A stretch of 64,000 nucleotides of DNA. Source: Thioalkalivibrio paradoxus ARh 1. Lineage in GTDB: Bacteria > Pseudomonadota > Gammaproteobacteria > Ectothiorhodospirales > Ectothiorhodospiraceae. The position numbers were made by a program, and so were the translations under genes. The notes beneath the pieces were generated by a model, which worked only from the letters and a program-made list of their open reading frames with translations, ran no database searches and had not been told where the DNA came from. This document shows positions 9,244-17,900 of this stretch, in pieces (position 1 is the stretch's first letter; every line of letters starts with the position of its first letter). Location: assembly GCF_000227685.2 (NCBI RefSeq), contig NZ_CP007029.1:400047-464046 (forward strand). The letters run 5' to 3'.

Positions 9244-9450
9244 ATGAGCGATCCGCTGGCTCCGCAGGCCTCCGGCCTGTCCCTCACCGACCTGCTTCTG
9301 GTCGGCGCTGTAGTCCTCGTCGCGGTGATGTATCTCTACCGCAAACTCTGGCCGCGCGCCGGGAAACCGACCTGTGCGAGTTGCCCCAGCGAACGTCGCT
9401 GCCCCAAGGCAGAAGCGCACTCCGAAGATTCAGAACGCGACCATCGGTAA
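9244..9450 (+). CDS. FeoB-associated small Cys-rich membrane protein
   Basis: A 68-aa protein with one membrane helix (about residues 15-35, LLLVGAVVLVAVMYLYRKLW) and a C-terminal CASCPSERRC cluster. It starts 3 nt after the feoB remnant stop, the usual place for the FeoB-associated Cys-rich protein/FeoC-like gene. The frame is intact although its partner feoB is destroyed, so it may be non-functional or recently stranded. Confidence 0.7.
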   Translation: MSDPLAPQASGLSLTDLLLVGAVVLVAVMYLYRKLWPRAGKPTCASCPSERRCPKAEAHSEDSERDHR

Positions 9451-9571
9451 GGCCGCCCGGCCCCGCATCCGGCCCATATGGAAAGCTTTGGGCGATTGCC
9501 GTGGGCTGTACCGGTGTAACCTTTCGAGGAGGCGCAGGGCCATGCCCCGGAATGAGGCGATCCCCGCGCGT

Positions 9572-9877
9572 TCAGGCCGTTTGAGCAGGCCGGATTTCGT
9601 CCAGCGCAGCCTGGGCCAAGTGCATCGCATCCCACAGGTCCACCGCCTGTTGAAGGTTGAGCCAGAATTCGGGCTCGGTCCGCGTGAACTTCGCGAAGCG
9701 GAGCGCGGTATCGGGGGTCACGGCGCGCTTACCCCTGACAATCTCGTTCATGCGCGGAACGGAAATGTGAAGGCGAGCCGCCGCGTCCTTCTGTGTGATC
9801 CCGAGTGGAAGCAGGAAATCTTCCAGAAAGACCTCGCCCGGGGGGGTCGGACGACGATTCTTCGGCAGACGGCGCAT
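9572..9877 (-). CDS. higA: HigA-family antitoxin (Xre-type HTH)
   Basis: A 101-aa HTH antitoxin of the HigA family: PGEVFLEDFLLPLGITQKDA opens the HTH, followed by RLHISVPRMNEIVRGKRAVT and TEPEFWLNLQQAVDLW. The ATG at 9877 is chosen because GGAGG lies 8 nt upstream; a longer frame from 9940 exists but overlaps the toxin gene. It lies directly downstream of higB, the toxin-first order of higBA modules. It should neutralise HigB and repress the operon through a palindrome upstream of higB. Confidence 0.9.
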   Translation of the reverse strand: MRRLPKNRRPTPPGEVFLEDFLLPLGITQKDAAARLHISVPRMNEIVRGKRAVTPDTALRFAKFTRTEPEFWLNLQQAVDLWDAMHLAQAALDEIRPAQTA

Positions 9878-9914
9878 GGTGTGGATCCTCCGGCGTTCTT
9901 CTGCACCCTTTGGG

Positions 9915-10205
9915 TCAGTGGTAGTCGACGATCTCGACATCTTCCGCCCCGGCCTCGGTCCAGCGAAAGCACACGCGGTACTGGTCGTTGATCCGGATCG
10001 AGTGCTGTCCGGATCGATTGCCCTTCAGTTTCTCCAGGCGCAGGCCGGGAAGCGACAGGGACTGCAGGGACACGGCGGAGTTCAGGCGGTCCAAGACCTT
10101 GGCACCACGGGCCTGAAGGTTCGCTGGCAGGGTTCGCCGCGCCGCATTCGAGTCCACGCCATCGAAAATATCCTCGGTACCCTTGCCGCGGAAAGAAACG
10201 ATCAC
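9915..10205 (-). CDS. higB: HigB-family toxin (RelE-like mRNA interferase)
   Basis: A 96-aa RelE/HigB-fold protein starting at GTG (MIVSFRGKGTEDIFDG). Family features are the SLQSLSLPGLRLEKLKGNRS segment, QHSIRINDQYRVCFRW and the C-terminal VEIVDYH. HigB toxins cut mRNA on the ribosome. It is 37 nt upstream of higA and directly downstream of a palindrome. It appears intact. Confidence 0.9.
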   Translation of the reverse strand: MIVSFRGKGTEDIFDGVDSNAARRTLPANLQARGAKVLDRLNSAVSLQSLSLPGLRLEKLKGNRSGQHSIRINDQYRVCFRWTEAGAEDVEIVDYH

Positions 10206-10235
10206 GCGTCTACCTCGGCATAGGACGGTCGTTAT

Positions 10236-10257
10236 TTATGCTTCACGGAAAGCATAA
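10236..10257. promoter_or_regulatory. Putative HigA operator: 8-bp inverted repeat upstream of higB
   Basis: Arms TTATGCTT and AAGCATAA flank a 6-nt centre (CACGGA). It lies 30 nt upstream of the higB GTG in a short A/T-rich patch inside GC-rich DNA, the position expected for autoregulation by HigA. Confidence 0.6.
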
Positions 10258-10639
10258 TACCACAGCCACGGCTTCGCCAAGCGCAACGTGGTTGTCCCGG
10301 AGAAGGTGAATCCACCTCGCCTGATCTGCAGCGCCTCAGGCCGGCCGCTTTCGGAAACGTTGCGGCTGCCGCCGAACAAGGCCGCAGTGCCCGCTCCGGG
10401 TCGGCAAGAGTCCCCGACATCCGCTCGTACCAGTAGGTAGGTCCAGATGGACGGAGGCGCCCCGGCAATGGGTGTTGGCGATTGTCCTCGGCAGGCCGAG
10501 GAAGCCGCTCGAGCAGAGGTATTGCAGTGACCCAGCCCGGGACACTGAGAGGCCCGTACCCGATTGTCGTCTGAGCCCCGGCACGACCGGGCTTTCGCGT
10601 TCGAGTGGCTGGTACGGCACCGAAGCGCCCGGTTCCCGG
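10258..10639. other. Stretch without a recognisable gene
   Basis: About 380 bp between the higBA operator and the decayed antidote gene. Open frames exist on both strands but none has a recognisable domain, ribosome site or consistent coding character. It probably contains further decayed DNA from the same accessory region. Confidence 0.4.
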
Positions 10640-10922
10640 TTCTCGCTCGCGCTTTGGACGTGCAGCCGAAGCCCGAGGGCCCGCACAGCCTTCATGATCA
10701 TGGTGAACTCAGGGTTTCCCTCGCTGCCTTGTGTAGTCCCTTGCGAGCCATGCCGGTGTCCCGGGCCATTTGGGTCATACCGCGGGCTCGAGCAATGTCG
10801 CCGAGCGCGGTCCGGATCAGGCTCCCGTCCCCGGGATCTTCGGCGAAGCACGCATCGAGATAGAGCGCCATGTCCTCGTCCGTGTGGAGGTGGTTCACTG
10901 CGTCCCAGCGCTTCAGCGTCAC
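10640..10922 (-). pseudogene. Frameshifted HI1420-type addiction-module antidote
   Basis: From a GTG at 10922 the frame reads VTLKRWDAVNHLHTDEDMAL, then YLDACFAEDPGDGSLIRTAL and MTQMARDTGMARKGLHKA, which is the HI1420-type antidote family. After KGLHKA (near 10727) the frame goes out to a quick stop, while the expected C-terminus SEGNPEF..MKAVRALGLRLHV continues in another frame. This is a frameshift, so the antidote lacks its C-terminal third. No partner toxin precedes it; the next gene upstream is the Spy-like protein. Confidence 0.75.
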
Positions 10923-10956
10923 GTTGTCGCGCCGAGCTTTGCTTCGGCGTGACAAC
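10923..10956 (-). terminator. Hairpin after the Spy/CpxP-like gene
   Basis: Inverted repeat with 13-bp arms and one mismatch (GTTGTCGCGCCGA / TCGGCGTGACAAC) directly after the stop of the His-rich gene at 10959. No clear T-run follows, so termination may be weak. Confidence 0.5.
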
Positions 10957-10958
10957 GA

Positions 10959-11531
10959 TCACCGATAGCCGCGCAGGGTGTTGTAGCGCTCGACCTGTTC
11001 CGGGCTGAGCACGGCCATCATCTCAAGATGGGAGAGAAGGTGGGTGGCGCGTAGTTGGCCCCGCAGTTCCGCCGCCTCCATCGAGGCCTTCAGCACCGAG
11101 TCCGGCGTGGCCTCCTGTTCCCGGAACAGGCGATCCAGCGCCTCCTCGGCGTCCACGAGTTTCTCGCCGAGCCGTCCCGCTTCCTGCTGCATCTCGGCAA
11201 AAAGCTGCCGGGTCCGTTGCTCCTGCTCGGGAGTCAGCTCCAGTTCGCGCGCCAGCTCGAGCGTATGCAGCGGCCCCGGATACCCGTTCAATTCCGCAGC
11301 CAGTGCCATGGCCATGCCGCGTCCGGCGCGCAGATCCTTGATCTCCTGCTCGGAGAGGGCCTTGATGCTTCGCTCCTCCAAGCCGGCGTAAGGCGCATGC
11401 GCGCCTGCGCCATGAGCGTGCCCATGACCGAGCTGCTGGTGCCCATGATGCGGCTGATGGTGATCGCCATGAGGCGGCTGCGCGAAGGCTGGGATGGCGA
11501 TTGGCAACAGCAGCACAAACAGAAGTTTCAT
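10959..11531 (-). CDS. His-rich periplasmic Spy/CpxP-like protein
   Basis: A 190-aa exported protein. Residues 1-18 form a signal peptide (MKLLFVLLLPIAIPAFAQ). Residues 19-48 are very His-rich (PPHGDHHQPHHGHQQ...GHGHAHG), suggesting metal binding. The rest is helical with LELTPEQEQRTRQLF and AVLSPEQVERYNTL, the LTxxQ-type repeats of Spy/CpxP envelope chaperones and metal sensors. A Shine-Dalgarno GGAGTG precedes the ATG. A role in metal or envelope stress is inference; it lies near the feo remnant but has its own direction. Confidence 0.75.
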   Translation of the reverse strand: MKLLFVLLLPIAIPAFAQPPHGDHHQPHHGHQQLGHGHAHGAGAHAPYAGLEERSIKALSEQEIKDLRAGRGMAMALAAELNGYPGPLHTLELARELELTPEQEQRTRQLFAEMQQEAGRLGEKLVDAEEALDRLFREQEATPDSVLKASMEAAELRGQLRATHLLSHLEMMAVLSPEQVERYNTLRGYR

Positions 11532-12017
11532 GGGTCACTCCGTGGGTCGACTTGGCAGACAAGTGGTTCGTGATTGTACAGAGCAACACGGTCTGAGCAT
11601 GGGACGAACGAGGTTGACTTTCTCTTTCGAATGCTGCCTTGACGCTCACCAACGGCAAATGGGGGTGTCCGCTCGAGCCTCGACTGGAGGCTCTGAACCA
11701 GCGAGAGCGACTAGCCACTCTGGGGCGAACGCTGACCGGCCCAGAGCGGGCCGCGGATCGGCAGCCGGGTGTTGCGGACCGGGCATGTTCTGCTGGATTG
11801 CAGCATCAGCCCGCCAGAACACGGCCCAGGCCTTTCGGGGCTCGAATCCGGTATCCAGCCAGCCAGAAGCCTTTTTGCTGGAGGAGACCATGCGATTTGT
11901 GTCGACACCCTGCTCTTTCGAGGCCGACGGCCTCGTTCCTTCGCTGGGCGCGACGCTGCGGGCCGTTCGATGGGGAGTGGGCCGGTAGCGGTGCCTGCGG
12001 TCCAGACTCGCAGAAGG
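11532..12017. other. Stretch without a recognisable gene
   Basis: About 486 bp between the Spy-like gene and a decayed minus-strand gene. Frames overlap on both strands but none shows a domain I recognise. The upstream part must contain the promoter of the Spy-like gene. Confidence 0.4.
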
Positions 12018-12990
12018 CTATCCTCCGGTTGCCTGCGCCAGCGCGGTGCGTGGTGGCATCAGAGTTTCAAGCTGCGGGGCGTCGGGCGAATCCAGTGCCT
12101 GGAGAACCGGCAGGGCCTGGCGGATCAGGAACTCGATTCCCTCTGGCGTCAATGCGGAGGCTTCCCAGGGTCTGAGTAGCCGAGCTGCGAACAGGGCGTG
12201 GCCCGAGACCTGGATCCAGAGGCCCGACGCCCCATGTTTGGCAACGGCCGCTTCTGCCCCGCGTGATCCGACCCGTCGATGTGCATGACCCATCCCGGTG
12301 GCACACGGTGGTGCCGCAGAACGCCCTGATGGGCCACGTTGAAGAATCCCTCGAAGTATTGCCCTTCCTCGCCAAGCGAGGATGTGTTGATCGTGGGGCC
12401 GGCGGCTGCGCCGATTCGCAGATCCGCGCCGGTGGCGACCGGGACGAGGCGCCCGCCTGGGCGTGAGCGCCAGCCCGCGGGTACGACCCCTGCGTGGCGG
12501 GCTAGCCGCGGGATCTCGCTGCAACGTGCTGGTGGGCGGCCCTTCGGCTTCTGGGCGGCAGTGTCCAGGCGCCGAGTCGGGTCTGAGGCAGCGGGTGTTG
12601 TGCTACCAAGCCGTCCACGTCCACCGGGGGCGGGGGCGGTGCCAAGGCCGTCTCGGGAGCATGGGTCTTGAAGTTGGCTGGGAGCAGGGATTCCATCACC
12701 AGTTGCCAGACCTGCCCCGCGTGACGATCTCCTGGCGCGGGACCCGTGATGGTCAGAAACGCCGTCCCCGACTCGGCCATCAGCTGCAGGCTGATCCGCC
12801 GCCGGGCACCCGCCGCGCGGCTGACCGCGCGTGCCTCCGCCAGCCGATCGAGCTCGATCCGGACCGAGCTGCCGGGGGCCTCGAGTTTCAGGCTCTGCGC
12901 GCTCCAATCCTTGCAGTAAGGCGCCCCGCCTATGGGACGTGCAGCCAGCCGCGTTCCGGGTTCAGGTCCGTGCAGACCGATCGCCTGCAT
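12018..12990 (-). pseudogene. Decayed hypothetical gene, coding signal split over three frames
   Basis: Protein-like segments appear successively in different minus-strand frames: SVRIELDRLAEARAVSR and WQLVMESLLPANF near 12700-12850; then VPVATGADLRIG, TINTSSLGEEGQYFEGFFNV and HRVPPGWVMHID near 12260-12450; then ASGLWIQVSGHALFAARLLR and EGIEFLIRQALPVLQALDS near 12060-12230. No single frame spans them, so I read this as one gene broken by at least two frameshifts. I do not recognise the family. Confidence 0.35.
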
Positions 12991-13044
12991 CGGGCGGCAG
13001 GACCCGTCCAGCTGAAGGTATCGGGCTGCGACGCGTGGACGCGT

Positions 13045-14079
13045 TCAGTCGGCCGCGAAGTTCACGACCGTGGTGACCTGCGCCTCGACCACCGCGTTCT
13101 GCGGCTGCTGGAAGTCGAGTTCGTCTACGGCCAGGCGTTCATCTTCATCCACCGCATCCGGATCGGGCAGGCGTTCGTCGTCGGCCCGGCAGGTAAAGGC
13201 CACCGTGTAGTCTCCCGGAGGGAGGAACGCGACTGCGTAGGAACCCTCGCCGCCGCCGGCGGCGTCGAACATCACCGCGGAGGTCGCGAATGGCGCCGCC
13301 GTCGGCACCGTCTCGTCGGCGTTGATGTCCCCCGGAACCTGGTTCCAGCCCTCGTATACGTAGACTGCATTGCCGGTCGTCGGATCGTTGTCGCTGCACA
13401 GACCGCTGCGGCCGTCCAGTAGCGGCAGGGCCACCGTGCCCGCGATGCGGCCGGTGTTCTGCACGGCTTCTACCCGGAAGGCCGGACGCAGGAAGTAGCA
13501 CCCGTCCCGGAAGGCGGGTGGCTGGTGCAGTGCCTGGCGCAGGTCGAAATCGATCACGATGGCGGCGAAGCCGTCCACCGGGACACGAAACGGACTGGCC
13601 AGCTTGACCCCGGTGTCCGCGCCGCTCGGAATGAACAGTGGTACCAGCGCCTGGGTGTCCCGCACGATCACGTGCGACCCTTCCAGCGGATCCTGCCCGA
13701 TGCACTCGCCTGGCGTGCCTGCGGGTGCCTCGAGCACGAGGCGGGCATGCTCGTACACGCCGGCCGGGACGCGCTCGTCCTCGAACAGCGGGAATGTCGC
13801 CCCGTGCTGGTAATCGAGCAGGTTGAACTCCAGTGCGCCTCCGGACTCGTCGCGGACGTCTACGCTCACCCAGTCGGTTTCGCCTGCGCCCTCCAGGCGC
13901 AGTTGCAGTGCGATCACGCGGAGGTTCACGGCCTCCATGTCATCGACGGCCGCGTCAGTGATGCTTGCGCTGAGGAGCCCGGTGTCGCCCCCGGAACTTC
14001 CACCTCCGCCGCAGCCGGCCAGTTGAAACATCGCGATACCGGCAAGTGCCAGGACCGGAAACAGGTTCAGGTTTTTCAT
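13045..14079 (-). CDS. DUF4382-type lipoprotein
   Basis: A 344-aa lipoprotein. The ATG at 14079 has an AGGAGG site about 9 nt upstream and opens a lipoprotein signal ending LAGC (about residue 22) followed by a GGGGSSGG linker. The N-terminal domain LLSASITDAAVDDMEAVNLR is the DUF4382 pattern of predicted beta-sandwich surface proteins. A C-terminal domain (AVAFLPPGDYTVAFTC) resembles a carboxypeptidase-regulatory-like beta-sandwich. The function is unknown. Confidence 0.8.
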   Translation of the reverse strand: MKNLNLFPVLALAGIAMFQLAGCGGGGSSGGDTGLLSASITDAAVDDMEAVNLRVIALQLRLEGAGETDWVSVDVRDESGGALEFNLLDYQHGATFPLFEDERVPAGVYEHARLVLEAPAGTPGECIGQDPLEGSHVIVRDTQALVPLFIPSGADTGVKLASPFRVPVDGFAAIVIDFDLRQALHQPPAFRDGCYFLRPAFRVEAVQNTGRIAGTVALPLLDGRSGLCSDNDPTTGNAVYVYEGWNQVPGDINADETVPTAAPFATSAVMFDAAGGGEGSYAVAFLPPGDYTVAFTCRADDERLPDPDAVDEDERLAVDELDFQQPQNAVVEAQVTTVVNFAAD

Positions 14080-14340
14080 CCGATCGATCCTCCTGCACAC
14101 GGGCCGGGTGGCCGCGCTTGTATGGCTTTCAGGGTAGCGCCGGGACTCCGCCGGAAGACTCGATCGCTTCACAAAACCGCTATCATCGGAATAGCGGCGC
14201 TTGTGCAGGAGGGCAACCGCAGACGGGCGCACGCACTGCGGGGAACTCAACAGTGCCGGATTCCGCCGGCACTGGCCCGGTGCCCCGCGGCGTTCGATTG
14301 ACGGTTGGCATGGAGCCGCCCGGGGGGTGGGCGCGGGAAC

Positions 14341-14353
14341 GGGGACAGTCCCC
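14341..14353. repeat. Short perfect palindrome GGGGAC-A-GTCCCC
   Basis: Six-base arms around one A. The GGGGAC(A/T)GTCCCC word is a frequent dispersed element in proteobacterial intergenic DNA; here it lies just before the decayed membrane-protein gene. Confidence 0.4.
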
Positions 14354-14362
14354 AAACCTTAT

Positions 14363-14847
14363 TGGTTCGGCGCGGTGATCGGCCTGATCGGCTTCCTGAT
14401 GTTCAGCTTTGTAATCACGCGCGACATGCTGGTCCGGCGCGCGTTCGGTGACAGCCTGCTCCATCTCGAGTCCAGCCCGCTGCGCCCCGGGGGGATCTGC
14501 AGGGCAGGGTCCGCACCGGGCTCCCAAGCCGCGTGTTGCCCCAGGAACCCTTCCGGGTCTGGCTGCGCTGCGTTGCGACCACAGTGAGCCGTTCAGGGAA
14601 CCGGTCGAGGCGGACCACCCGGACTCTCTGGGAGGCGACCGACCGTAGAATCGGACAGGTCGGCAACGGCGCGATCGAGGTGACGCTCAGCTTCGCGCTT
14701 TTAGTCGGTCAGCCCCCGACCACGCTCGCCGATGCCTTCCCCCGCGTGCACTGGGAACTCTTTCTGCTCTTGCCTCGCAAGGGACTGAACTACCGCGCGA
14801 CCTTCCACGTCCCGGTGCTGGCCGAGAACACTTTGCTGCCGGAGTGA
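14363..14847 (+). pseudogene. Membrane protein gene broken by a frameshift at a G run
   Basis: From about 14363 one frame reads a membrane helix (FGAVIGLIGFLMFSFVITRD) and DSLLHLESSPLRPGG. At a CCCCGGGGGG run ending near 14496 it must shift by one base to continue as LQGRVRTGLPSRVLPQEPFR, VWLRCVATTV, RTLWEATDRRI and YRATFHVPVLAENTLLPE before a stop at 14847. The joined product looks like a small membrane protein with a beta-sandwich-like tail. The shift at a homopolymer means either a real mutation, phase variation or a sequencing error. No named function. Confidence 0.6.
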
Positions 14848-14937
14848 CCCGGACGGATGCGGGAAAGCGGCTTTGGGTCGCGGGTCCTTGGCGAGCGAGG
14901 CGTTATCGCACCGAGCGCACGTCCGCAAGCGAGGTCG

Positions 14938-17900
14938 TCAGCGTCCGCGGAGCTGTTGTGCAACCGGGAACGGCGTGGCGGAGGACCGGCGCAGTTCGTC
15001 GAGTTCGCGGGCGAGGCGCGGGATCGACACCTTTTCGCGGGTGCCGAGTTCCTGCGCGAACACCGAGACCCGCAGTTCCTCGACGCGGTAGCGGAAGCGC
15101 AGCACGGTTGGATCCTCCGGGTGGGCGGCGAGCAGGCGCTTGGCTTCGTCCCACATCGGTTCGATGTCGACCCGCAGGCGCCGGTCCTTGTCCGGGGTAT
15201 GTTCCAGCCGCTCTAGCCGGCGCGCGATGGCCTGCAGGTAGCGTGGCAGCTCGGGCAGGGTTTCGGGCGGGGTGGCGAGCAGGAAATCCGCGGGGACGAG
15301 GTGCGCGAGCTGGTCGCGGATGTCGCGCGCCGCCTCAATCCAGGACAGTGGCAGGTCGCCGTCGAGCCGGCGGCGCAGGTCGTGCCAGTCTGCGAGGATC
15401 CGCGCCGAGAGCTGCGCGAGTTCCATGGTGGTCGCGCTCAGCCGGGGCTGGCCCGCCTCGAGCCGCTCGCGAAACGCCTCGGCGTCGCGCGGCCACGGGG
15501 GCTCGGCCAGGAACACCCGATCGGCCGCGGCGGCCAGGATCTGCTCGCGCAAGGCCTCGCAGCTTCCGAGTGCCGCGTAGTGCAGGCAGGCGCGCTGAAT
15601 GTCGGGCAACTGCCGGCGCAGGTCGCGCACGATCCGATGCGACCCGAGCAGGAACAGCCGGCGCAGTCCGCCGCGGTGCAGCCGGCGGGCGTTGTCGGGG
15701 TCCGATTCCAGGCGCAGCGACACGCTGTCGCCGGCATCGATCAGCGCTGGGTAGGCGCGCAGCTGTGCGCCCTGGTGTTCGAACTCGACGAACTCCGGCA
15801 ATGGCCCGAAATCCCAGTTGGTGATGCCGTCGCGGGCGATGTCGTCCGGCCGCGTGGCGTCGAAATGGGCCCCAGCGCTGTCGCCGAGGCCGCGCTTCAG
15901 CGCCGGCAGGTCGCGGCCGCTGGCGGCTTCGGCGCCGTCGGGTTCGAGTATGCGAAAGCGCATCTGCAGGTGCGGTTCCACTTGTTCCGGACGCCAGGCT
16001 TCAGCGGGCACGCGGGTGCCGGTGATCGCTTCCAGCGCTTCGGTGAGCGCGGGCAGCAGCGGCCCCTCTGCAGCGGGCATGCGCTCGAGCGCGGCGCGCG
16101 CGAATTCCGGGGCTGGAACGAAATTGCGGCGCAGTCCCTTCGGCAGGCTGCGTAACAGCCCGGTCACGCGTTCTTCCAGCAGTCCCGGCACCAGCCAGTC
16201 CCCGAGCCAGTCGGGCAGACCGTTCAGCGCTGCGATCGGCACCGTCGCGGTCACGCCGTCGTCCGGCTGGCCGGGCTCGAAGCGGTAGCTCAGCGGCAGG
16301 CGGATGCCCTGGATCTCGAGCGCATCGGGATAGGCGCCCTGGGGCAACGCGGCCCCGGGCTCGTTCATCAGTTCCGCGGGCTCGATGCGCAGGACGTCCG
16401 GGTCTGTCCGTTCGGCCCGGCGGCACCACGCCTCGAAGCCGGGACCGTCGACGATTTCGGGGGGCAGGCGGGCGTCGTAGAACGCGCGCAGGCGATCTTC
16501 CTCGGCGAGCAGGTCGCGCCGGCGTCCGCGTGCCTCCAGTTCGGCAATCTCGGCGACCGCGGCCCGGTTCGTGGCGAGTCCGCGCGAGCGCGAGCGCAGC
16601 TGGCCCTCGACCAGCCCGTGCTGGATGAACAGCCGCCGGGCCTCCTGCGGATCGTGGCGGGCGAGGTTAACCGGTGCGCGGGGCGCGACCACCAGCCCGT
16701 ACAGCGTGATCCGGTCCCAGGCGCCGATGCGCCCGTCGCGCGCCTGGAAATGCGGCTCGTGGACGTGGTGCTTCAGCAGATGCGGGCCGACCTCCAGGAT
16801 CCAGTCGGGACGGATCGACGCGGCCTCGCGGGCATAGACGCGGGTGGTTTCGGCGATCTCGGCGGCCATGATCCAGTCCGGGCGCTTCTTCGCGAGCCCC
16901 GACCCGGGGTGGATCTGGAAATGCCGGTTGCGGGTGCCGAGGTAGTCGCCGCGCTCGGTCTTGCGGCCGACATGCCCCAGCAGGCCCGCGAGCAGCGCCT
17001 TGTGCAGGGGCTCCGGGTCGGCCGCTTGTTCATTGCGGTGCAGATCGAGTTGGCGCGCGAGCGTCGCAAGCTGGGCGCGCAGTTCCTGCCATTCCCGCAT
17101 TCGCAGGTAGGACAGGAAGTGTTCCCGGCACCAGCGTTTCAGCGCACTGCTGCCGAGCTCCTCGCGGGTACGGTGCCAGGCGTTCCAGAGCTGCACGATG
17201 GTCAGGAAATCGGAGCCCTCGACGCGAAAGGCGCGTTGTGCCTCGTCGGCGGCCTGAGCGTGCTCGGCCGGACGCTCGCGCGGATCCTGAAGCGCCAGAA
17301 AGCTCGCGATGGTCAGCGTCTCGGTCAGCACACCGCGCTCGCCGCCGGCGAGCAGCATCGCCGCGAAGCGCGGATCGACCGGAAAATGCGCGAGCCGGCG
17401 CCCGTGCGCGGTGATGCGGCCCTTGCCATCGACCGCGTGCAGTTCCTCGAGCAGTCGGTAGCCGTCGCGGATCAGCCGCGGGTCGGGCGGGTCGACGAAC
17501 GGGAAGTGCCGGGGATCGCCCAGCCCCAGCGCCGCCATCTGCAGGATCACCGCGGCCAGGTTCGAGCGCAGGATCTCCGGGTCCGAGTGTTCGGGCCGCA
17601 GCGCGTAGTCCTCGTCGCTGAACAGTCGGTAGCAGATGCCGGGGCCCAGGCGTCCGCAGCGGCCGGCGCGCTGGTTGCAGGAATCCTGTGCGACCGGCTC
17701 GAGGCTCAGCCGCTGTACCCGCGAGCGCCAGGAATAGCGCGAGATCCGCGCCAGCCCGGTGTCGATCACGAAGCGGATGCCGGGCACCGTCAGCGCGGTT
17801 TCCGCGACGTTGGTCGCGAGCACGATGCGCCGGCCGGGGTGTGGCCGGAACACCCGGCTCTGTTCCGCCGCCGAGAGCCGGGCGTACAGCGGCAGGATCT

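Noticed and set aside
9950-10223. Plus-strand frames across higB
   Set aside because: Antisense to a clear HigB toxin; no domain.
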